This document shows positions 5,966 to 11,085 of a stretch of 11,085 bases of DNA, piece after piece. Position numbers and translations under genes: made by a program. The stretch is taken from NCBI GenBank assembly GCA_002404375.1, contig DHJO01000001.1:1-11085 (forward strand), given 5' to 3'. The DNA is from Gemmatimonadales bacterium UBA4718. GTDB taxonomy: Bacteria > Gemmatimonadota > Gemmatimonadetes > Gemmatimonadales > Gemmatimonadaceae. The notes beneath the pieces were generated by a model, which was given only the letters and a program-made list of their open reading frames with translations, ran no database searches and was not told where the DNA came from. Within the stretch, counting starts at the first letter, position 1. The number at the start of each line of letters is the position of its first letter.

Positions 5966-7255
5966 CTAGAAGGCGGTCCTCGGTCGGCTCACTGCGAAGA
6001 TCCCATTGGTCATATCGATCCTGACGACGCCGCTGTTCCAGATGTCGCCACCCAGAACTCCGTCGAGAGACGCGAGAACCTGATAAACCGGCGCCCGAAC
6101 CACAGCGCCCTTGAACAATATCGGAAACCCGCGCACGAGGACGCGCAGGTCGGGGAGCACTGGTGCGCGCAGCGAGATCTCGCCGCCCAGACCTCCTACG
6201 CGCCGGCTCTCTATCCTCGCCGCCTGAATCTGCAACTTGTCGAGCAGCGTCTCCGTCACGAACGTCAGCTGCGCTCCAGTATCCAGTCCGAAGTGCAGGG
6301 GGATTCCGTCGGTGCTAGTGATTCGCACCACCGGAAGGCCGACCCAGAACATGTTGCGATCCGCGAAGCGGCGCGAGCTTGCCGGATTACGCAGGCGTAT
6401 CGTGCCCTCACCATAATCAACTTCGATGTCGAGTTGCCGGATGATATCGAACCCGATGATGCCATCGAGCTTCATCCGCGTACCTTGATCGACCGGCCTG
6501 GGCTCGCTGATCCGCATCATCGATTCGGTGACGATCATTGTCGGCGCGTTGCGGACCACGACTTGACCGATCTGCATCTCTGGAATGATCGACGGGTTGG
6601 CTGTCACTCTGCCCGTGCTCGTCACGATCTCCAACGTGTCCGGCACCACGGGGATGATGTTCAGGTCTTGGGCGACATCGGACGCCAGCATCGTCATGCT
6701 CGACCCTGTGTCAAGCCAGAAGTTATACGCCTTGCCTGCTATCCTCACTGGAATCAGCGGAGTGCCTACCGCCGAGACAGACATTGGCAGCAGAGCGGAT
6801 TGCGAGCGGAATGTGAGCGACTTCTGCGGGACGTCCTTGAATGCGGTCGCCCACCGCTCGATACTCGCGCGATCGCTGCGATCAGTCTTGGTTTCGGACG
6901 ACTCGCCCCGAAGCGCAGCGAGCACCCCCCACTTTTCCTGATACTGAAGGGTCGCTGTATAGATCACCCTCGAGCCGGTACGAATGACCGAATCGCTCGC
7001 GGTGCGGCGCAGCTGCCCGAATCCTTTCTCCGCCGAGTCAATGTCGCCTTCCATCAGACTCCGTAGAGATTGGGCGAACGCCTTCTCTGATGGTGTGTGC
7101 GCAGCCTCCACGGCATCGTCGGGATGGAGGTCGGCAAGCGCTTCCCAGTAGTTCATGCGGTGCGTCGGACCAAGCGCACCCGGGGAGTGGAAGCACGCCA
7201 AGATCGTGATGGCCGCCAATAAGGCGGATTTCGTTTGTCGTCCTAGTGATGACAA
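5966..7255 (-). CDS. Exported aspartyl protease with two retropepsin-like domains
   Basis: A 429-residue protein from the preferred TTG at 7255. It opens with a basic, hydrophobic leader (about 1-30, core SALLAAITILACF) that looks like a signal peptide, so it probably acts in the periplasm or outside. Residues about 35-115 are helical and TPR-like. Two retropepsin-like units follow. Each has a D-T-G catalytic motif, WLDTGSSMT (Asp182) and GLDTGAQLT (Asp325), and each has its own later hydrophobic-Gly motif, DGIIG (264-268) and DGVLG (398-402). The chain therefore carries both halves of an aspartyl active site, or two separate units. A TTG at 7312 would extend it by 19 polar residues before the leader. 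The 7255 start is favoured because AAGAGA lies 7 bases upstream and the leader then begins properly. The substrate is unknown. The regulator gene follows by 67 bases and may be co-transcribed. Confidence 0.85.
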   Translation of the reverse strand: MSSLGRQTKSALLAAITILACFHSPGALGPTHRMNYWEALADLHPDDAVEAAHTPSEKAFAQSLRSLMEGDIDSAEKGFGQLRRTASDSVIRTGSRVIYTATLQYQEKWGVLAALRGESSETKTDRSDRASIERWATAFKDVPQKSLTFRSQSALLPMSVSAVGTPLIPVRIAGKAYNFWLDTGSSMTMLASDVAQDLNIIPVVPDTLEIVTSTGRVTANPSIIPEMQIGQVVVRNAPTMIVTESMMRISEPRPVDQGTRMKLDGIIGFDIIRQLDIEVDYGEGTIRLRNPASSRRFADRNMFWVGLPVVRITSTDGIPLHFGLDTGAQLTFVTETLLDKLQIQAARIESRRVGGLGGEISLRAPVLPDLRVLVRGFPILFKGAVVRAPVYQVLASLDGVLGGDIWNSGVVRIDMTNGIFAVSRPRTAF

Positions 7256-7467
7256 GTGGATCTCTTTGACGTCGCGACACGTTGGCGCGACCAGTGCGTA
7301 ATTCCTCGACAATCAATCAAAGTGGTGAGCACAAAGTAGGATGCTGCACACGGATATTCCACACGAATCCCTGACCCTTCGGATCCACCTCGGCATTGCA
7401 GGATGGGAAGGTGGAGCGTACGACGGCCGTCATTGAGAGAACAGCGGATCTGGGAGTTTCCTCCTGG

Positions 7468-7485
7468 TGTATCTTTGACAATACA
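7468..7485. promoter_or_regulatory. Weak dyad in the divergent protease/msrB intergenic region
   Basis: The roughly 300-base stretch between the protease start and msrB has no convincing gene. It holds TGTAT-N8-ATACA (7468-7485), overlapping a perfect TTGACA (7475-7480) that lacks a matching -10. It also holds a palindrome GACGGCCGTC (7422-7431) and a 7-base stem TCCACCT/AGGTGGA (7384-7390, 7409-7415). Promoters for both divergent genes should lie here, but I cannot place them firmly. Confidence 0.2.
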
Positions 7486-7556
7486 GCACTGGGTGCCGCG
7501 ACCGCAGATGCGCTCACGGCGAGATCACAGCCGTTGGACAGTCAGAGAGCGACCAG

Positions 7557-7952
7557 ATGAGCGATAAGACCAGGAAGAGCGATGAGGAGTGGCGTAAAGA
7601 GCTCACGATGGAGCAATACCGTGTTGCGCGTCAGAAAGGGACGGAGCGCGCCTTCACCGGTGAGTACTACGACAGCAAGGAACCGGGCACCTATAGCTGC
7701 ATCTGCTGCGGTGCGCCGCTGTTCGATTCCAGCGCGAAGTTCGATTCCGGCACAGGTTGGCCGAGCTTCACTCAGCCCGTCACAGAAGAAAACGTGCGCA
7801 CCGAATCGGACTCGAGCCTCTTCATGAAAAGAACGGAAGTGCTGTGCGCGAAGTGTGACGCGCACCTCGGGCACGTCTTCGACGATGGTCCGGGGCCAAC
7901 GCACCAGCGCTACTGCATCAACTCCGCATCGCTCAAGCGCGAAGATCGATAG
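7557..7952 (+). CDS. msrB: Peptide-methionine (R)-S-oxide reductase
   Basis: A 131-residue stand-alone MsrB, which reduces the R form of methionine sulfoxide in oxidised proteins using thioredoxin-type electrons in the cytosol. The zinc site is formed by Cys48-x2-Cys51 and Cys97-x2-Cys100. GWPSF (67-71), HLGHVF (103-108) and RYCINSASL (118-126) with catalytic Cys120 complete the family signature. E. coli MsrB has a Cys in SGCGWPSF; here it is Thr66, so the usual resolving Cys is missing. An extra Cys50 sits inside the first zinc knuckle. It may use another Cys or act as a one-Cys enzyme. The length is normal and there is no signal peptide. The ATG at 7557 has a modest AGAGAG about 8 bases upstream. 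The gene converges with the glycoside hydrolase gene, 37 bases away. Confidence 0.96.
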   Translation: MSDKTRKSDEEWRKELTMEQYRVARQKGTERAFTGEYYDSKEPGTYSCICCGAPLFDSSAKFDSGTGWPSFTQPVTEENVRTESDSSLFMKRTEVLCAKCDAHLGHVFDDGPGPTHQRYCINSASLKREDR

Positions 7953-7981
7953 ACGAAGGTTCGCGCTCAGCTAAACGAGAC

Positions 7982-8000
7982 CTCCGCTCTCAGCGCGGAG
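7982..8000. terminator. Weak stem-loop between convergent msrB and glycoside hydrolase genes
   Basis: CTCCGC (7982-7987) pairs with GCGGAG (7995-8000) over a 7-base loop, overlapping the glycoside hydrolase stop. There is no T-tract on either side, so any terminator role is weakly supported; the 37-base gap has nothing better. Confidence 0.3.
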
Positions 8001-9543
8001 CGGCCTGCGGCAAAGCCATGATAACCGGCGCGCTTTCGTTTCCGCTGCGGTCCACCGCGGATACGCTCACCGCATCCGCGTACGCGCCGCCTGCAAGTCG
8101 CGGCAGCATGTAGAACCGTTGAAGTCCCGGCACGACGTCCGCCGTCCAGTCGTTACCCACCCTCGTGCGAACCAGCCATAGCCACGTTGGCTCGGTTCCC
8201 TGAGGCTGCAGGGAGATTGTGTTTGCCAGCGTTACGGCATCACTACCCACGCGCACGATTGGAGATAGCGGGGGCACGCTGTCCAGCCACGGAGATGCGG
8301 GGACCAGCGTCTTGCTCGCGTACGGACCCGACATGAGCTTCTGCGGAAGATTGTCGCCGTTCCCCATCAGAGTGCGCATGCTGAAATAGACATTTCCGGT
8401 GGCGCCCGACTGAGCACGAGTCAGCGCGATCTGATTGAGTATCTCCTCCGCGAGCCATCCTGAAGGAGTGCCCGTCACCTTGTCGACGTAGTTGCCCGGC
8501 CAGATGTGCCGCCCTTTCGCATTCTGCTCTACCCACCATTGCAGCAGAACAGGGTAGCTCAGATCGGGGCGGTCAATCGGCCAATAGAGCTGCGGCGTGA
8601 AGTAGTCCGCCCATCCATTCAACACCCATTTCCGCGAGTCTCCGTAAAGCTCGGCGTATGAATCGAACCTGCCCTCCGTCGCCGGTGGATAGCCCGGGCG
8701 CCAGACGCCAAACGGACTGATGCCGAACTTCACCCATGGTTTGCTCGCCTTTATTCCTACGTACACCTGGTGAATCAGACTATCGACATTGGCTCGGCGC
8801 CAGTCGTCTTTCGAGAGCGGCCCGCCCGACTTCTTGTATCGGCGCCAGCTCGTCGCGTCTGGAAAGTCAATCGTATTCCCTCGCCTGTCCTTCTCCTTGT
8901 ATGGATAGAAGTAGTCGTCGATGTGAACGCCATCGATGTCGTAACGCTTGACGACATCGAGCACCACACGGATCGTATGCTCGCGGACCGCCGGCTCGCC
9001 GGGATCCATCCATAAATTGCTCCCGTACCGCTTCACCAGCTCCGGATGCGTCACGCTGATGTGATCCCGCGACGGAACAGACCTGGCCGAGGGATGACGG
9101 GCGCGATACGGATTGAACCACGCGTGCAGCTCGAGACCGCGTCGATGCGCTTCATTGACCGCGAACTCGAGCGGATCGTAGTATGGGTTCGGCGCCCGTC
9201 CCATTTTGCCCGTCAGATACTCCGACCACGGCTCGTACGGCGATGCGTACAAGGCATCGGCTGCCGGTCTGACCTGCAGAATCACGGCGTTGAGTCTGAG
9301 CTGCACCGCGCGATCGAACATCTCGAGCAATTCCTGCTGCTGTTGCCGCGTCGACAGCCCCGGTTCCGATGGCCAGTCAATATTCTCGACCGTCGCTATC
9401 CAGGCCGCTCTGAATTCGCGTCGAACTGGCGGTGGGGGCGTCAGGTTTTGTACGGAATTTACGGGAGGTTGGCCGCACACAGTGTCGAAACTGGCGAGCA
9501 CGAAAAGTGAAAGGACCAGTACGCTAAATCGGGTTTTGGGCAT
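7990..9543 (-). CDS. Exported glycoside-hydrolase-like protein, GHL10/YddW (DUF187) family
   Basis: A 517-residue exported protein of the family typified by E. coli YddW. The leader MPKTRFSVLVLSLFVLAS ends near DTVCGQPP, a likely signal-peptide junction. The barrel-like domain then shows REFRAAWIATVENIDWPS at its start, VILQVRPAADALY, ELHAWFNPYRA, DGVHIDDYFYPY (acidic, probably active-site), KFGISPFGVWRPG and DYFTPQLYWP, all typical of the family. The last 110 or so residues (from about SVPPLSPIV) look like a beta-rich fibronectin-type module that would bind substrate or wall. Some members are linked to cleavage of peptidoglycan glycan strands lacking peptides; the substrate here is inferred only. 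The frame opens at an ATG at 9588, but the ATG at 9543 puts the signal peptide at the N-terminus and is preferred, though no clear ribosome-binding site precedes it. It is divergent from the aldehyde dehydrogenase gene. Confidence 0.9.
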   Translation of the reverse strand: MPKTRFSVLVLSLFVLASFDTVCGQPPVNSVQNLTPPPPVRREFRAAWIATVENIDWPSEPGLSTRQQQQELLEMFDRAVQLRLNAVILQVRPAADALYASPYEPWSEYLTGKMGRAPNPYYDPLEFAVNEAHRRGLELHAWFNPYRARHPSARSVPSRDHISVTHPELVKRYGSNLWMDPGEPAVREHTIRVVLDVVKRYDIDGVHIDDYFYPYKEKDRRGNTIDFPDATSWRRYKKSGGPLSKDDWRRANVDSLIHQVYVGIKASKPWVKFGISPFGVWRPGYPPATEGRFDSYAELYGDSRKWVLNGWADYFTPQLYWPIDRPDLSYPVLLQWWVEQNAKGRHIWPGNYVDKVTGTPSGWLAEEILNQIALTRAQSGATGNVYFSMRTLMGNGDNLPQKLMSGPYASKTLVPASPWLDSVPPLSPIVRVGSDAVTLANTISLQPQGTEPTWLWLVRTRVGNDWTADVVPGLQRFYMLPRLAGGAYADAVSVSAVDRSGNESAPVIMALPQAAPR

Positions 9544-9643
9544 AGGACACAATGTAAATCGGGTACGCGTGAAACGGCTCCTGGTCATCTCGGTTGCTCT
9601 TGTCTCCCATCAGGCGCTTTCTGCGCGCCCGACATATTTATTC

Positions 9644-9649
9644 AGTATA
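9644..9649 (-). promoter_or_regulatory. Candidate -10 (TATACT) for the glycoside hydrolase gene
   Basis: An AT-rich island (9631-9650) stands out in the GC-rich divergent gap of 196 bases. On the minus strand it contains TATACT, five of six matches to the sigma-70 -10 consensus, about 100 bases before the hydrolase start. No good -35 hexamer is seen. The island could equally serve the divergent dehydrogenase gene. Confidence 0.3.
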
Positions 9650-9719
9650 CGAAGTTCCCTGGCAGGAGATGGACTTGACCGACCCTAAGCGACCGGTGCT
9701 CAGAATCGCCAAGCGCGAC

Positions 9720-9734
9720 CTTCGCCGCGCGAAG
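9720..9734 (+). promoter_or_regulatory. Hairpin just upstream of the aldehyde dehydrogenase start
   Basis: CTTCGC (9720-9725) and GCGAAG (9729-9734) form a 6-base stem with a 3-base loop ending 5 bases before the ATG, where a ribosome-binding site should be. No Shine-Dalgarno sequence is evident. It could dampen translation initiation; this is inferred from position only. Confidence 0.3.
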
Positions 9735-9739
9735 TAGCT

Positions 9740-11085
9740 ATGGCAATCGCGACGATCAATCCAGCAACCGGCAAAACGATTCGCACCTTCGAGCCGTTCT
9801 CCGCCGCTCGGGTGAGCGAGTGTCTTGATCGGGCGGTCACTGCATACCGGGAACATCGCCGCATGCCATTCTCCGAGCGTGCAAAGCGGATGCAGAAAGC
9901 CGCGGCGATTCTGGACGCCGAATGCCGCGAGCTCGGACGGCTGATGACGCTGGAAATGGGAAAGCCGATTGGAGCGGGCATCGCTGAGGCCGAGAAGTGC
10001 GCGACAGCCTGTAGGTACTACGCGGAAAACGCCGAGCGCTTTCTCGCCGACCAACCGGTGAAGATGGAGGGTGGCAAGAGCTGGGTTGCGTTCCAGCCGA
10101 TCGGAGTCGTTCTGGCGATCATGCCGTGGAATTTCCCGTTCTGGCAGGTATTTCGGTTCGCGGCACCGGCCCTCATGGCTGGGAATGCGGGCGTTCTCAA
10201 GCACGCCTCGAACGTTCCGCAGTGCGCATTGGCGATCGAGGATGTCTTTCGTCGCGCCGGGTTTGCCGATGGGATATTTCAGACGCTGCTTATCGGCTCG
10301 GACCTGGTCGAAGGAATCATCGCCGACAAGCGTCTCGCCGCCGTCACGCTTACCGGTAGTGAGGGAGCAGGCCGGTCAGTCGCCGCCGCCGCAGGAAAGA
10401 ATCTCAAGAAGTCGGTCATGGAGCTGGGCGGGAGCGATCCTTTCGTCGTGATGCCGAGCGCTGATCTGGAGCAGGCGGTATCTACTGCTGTCACCGCCCG
10501 GATGATCAACAACGGGCAGTCATGCATCGCCGCCAAGAGATTCATCATCCACGAAAGGATCTACGACGCGTTCCTGAAGCAATTCGTGGCAGGAGTGTCC
10601 GCCATCCGGGTCGGTGATCCGATGGATGAGAAGACGCAGCTTGGCCCACTCGCGACGGAAGCAATTCGCGATGGGCTCGACAATCAGGTGAGGGCGTCGG
10701 TTGCCGCTGGGGCGCGCCTCGCCACCGGGGGGAAAAAGCTGGAAGGCGAGGGCTTTTTCTATGCTCCCGCTGTACTCACCGACATTCCGCCCAAAGCGCC
10801 CGCGGCACAGGAGGAATTGTTCGGCCCCGTTGCCTCCGTGTTCAAGGCAAAGGATCTGGCCGACGCGATTCACATCGCCAATGGGACGAGTTTCGGGCTG
10901 GGCGCATCTGCCTGGACGCGCGACGCCAGTGAACAGTATCGCTTTATCGCAGACATCGAATCGGGCCTTGTCTTCATCAACGGCATGGTTGCATCCGATC
11001 CGCGCCTCCCGTTCGGTGGCGTCAAGAATTCAGGATTCGGCCGGGAGCTGGGAGAATTCGGCATTCGCGAATTCGTGAACATCAA
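9740..11085 (+). CDS. NAD(P)-dependent aldehyde dehydrogenase, succinate-semialdehyde dehydrogenase-like (3' truncated)
   Basis: 448 complete codons of an aldehyde dehydrogenase are present and the frame runs off the window. The last residues, GREFGxx-like then REFVNI, are the family's usual near-terminal segment, so only a handful of codons are missing. Visible landmarks are MPWNFPFW (128-135) with oxyanion Asn131, LKHAS (153-157) with cofactor-binding Lys154, LTGSEGAG (204-211) of the dinucleotide loop, MELGG (227-231) with general-base Glu228, and NNGQSCIAAKRF (257-268) with nucleophile Cys262. EELFGPV and LPFGGVKNSGFGREL follow. Length and motifs resemble the short GabD/succinate-semialdehyde dehydrogenases that oxidise succinic semialdehyde to succinate, as in GABA degradation; related aldehydes are possible. 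The ATG at 9740 is the first start after an in-frame TAA at 9686-9688. No transaminase or other GABA gene lies in the window to confirm the substrate. Confidence 0.9.
   Translation, partial: MAIATINPATGKTIRTFEPFSAARVSECLDRAVTAYREHRRMPFSERAKRMQKAAAILDAECRELGRLMTLEMGKPIGAGIAEAEKCATACRYYAENAERFLADQPVKMEGGKSWVAFQPIGVVLAIMPWNFPFWQVFRFAAPALMAGNAGVLKHASNVPQCALAIEDVFRRAGFADGIFQTLLIGSDLVEGIIADKRLAAVTLTGSEGAGRSVAAAAGKNLKKSVMELGGSDPFVVMPSADLEQAVSTAVTARMINNGQSCIAAKRFIIHERIYDAFLKQFVAGVSAIRVGDPMDEKTQLGPLATEAIRDGLDNQVRASVAAGARLATGGKKLEGEGFFYAPAVLTDIPPKAPAAQEELFGPVASVFKAKDLADAIHIANGTSFGLGASAWTRDASEQYRFIADIESGLVFINGMVASDPRLPFGGVKNSGFGRELGEFGIREFVNI

Noticed and set aside
5897..7066. 389-codon plus-strand frame opposite the aspartyl protease gene
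   Set aside because: It is His/Arg/Asp-rich and lacks domains, as expected for the antisense of a GC-rich gene. The minus-strand protein has clear catalytic motifs.
7475..7480. Perfect TTGACA as the -35 element of the msrB promoter
   Set aside because: No -10-like hexamer lies 16-18 bases downstream; the region there is GC-rich.
7317..7517. 66-codon minus-strand frame ending just before the protease's alternative TTG start
   Set aside because: GTG start without a proper ribosome-binding site, mixed third-position composition unlike the neighbours, and no recognisable domain. An AGGAGGAA at about 7458-7465 lies inside it with no start codon at useful spacing.
9638..10204. 188-codon minus-strand frame opposite the start of the aldehyde dehydrogenase gene
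   Set aside because: The plus strand encodes clear dehydrogenase motifs over this span; the minus frame has none.

Overview
The window looks like chromosomal DNA from a free-living, moderately high-GC (about 60%, by eye) bacterium. Genes are tightly packed, and GTG and TTG starts appear alongside ATG. The gene set (ergothioneine synthesis, a DUF187-type glycoside hydrolase, an ArsR regulator with a long N-terminal domain, a secreted aspartyl protease) would suit a soil phylum such as Gemmatimonadota or Acidobacteriota. That placement is a guess: there is no rRNA, tRNA or phylogenetic marker here. I see no phage, transposase, CRISPR array or plasmid gene.

Layout. (1) 1-2663, plus strand: the 3' part of egtD (histidine methyltransferase), an egtA-like glutamate-cysteine ligase and an Fpg/Nei-type DNA glycosylase, with gaps of 9 and 3 bases, so probably one operon. 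(2) 2664-2961: a convergent gap with a GGATTGG tandem repeat and a long imperfect inverted repeat. The outer right arm of that repeat supplies the stop codon of the next gene. (3) 4361-2962, minus strand: an SDR of the 2,4-dienoyl-CoA-reductase type followed by a LOG-family phosphoribohydrolase, joined by a GTGA overlap. (4) 4362-4695: a leader/intergenic region with a good minus-strand intrinsic terminator, further stem-loops and a candidate promoter for the SDR gene. (5) 5898-4696, minus: an ArsR-type regulator with a palindrome just upstream of its start and an open in-frame extension past its stop. (6) 7255-5966, minus: an exported protein with two complete retropepsin-like aspartyl protease domains. 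(7) 7557-7952, plus: msrB. (8) 9543-7990, minus: an exported GHL10/YddW-type glycoside hydrolase. (9) 9740-end, plus: an aldehyde dehydrogenase resembling succinate-semialdehyde dehydrogenase, cut by the window end a few codons short.

How the genes fit together. The best-supported theme is protection from oxidative damage. EgtD and EgtA belong to the antioxidant ergothioneine pathway, the adjacent glycosylase removes damaged bases, and MsrB, elsewhere in the window, repairs oxidised methionine. The SDR and LOG genes are translationally coupled, but a shared pathway is not obvious. The protease and glycosidase both carry signal peptides and probably act in the cell envelope or outside. I found no convincing new multi-gene system. 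The items most worth a second look are the foldback repeat at 2746-2969, the terminator-bearing RNA region at 4439-4580, the duplicated aspartyl protease and the in-frame extension after the ArsR stop.
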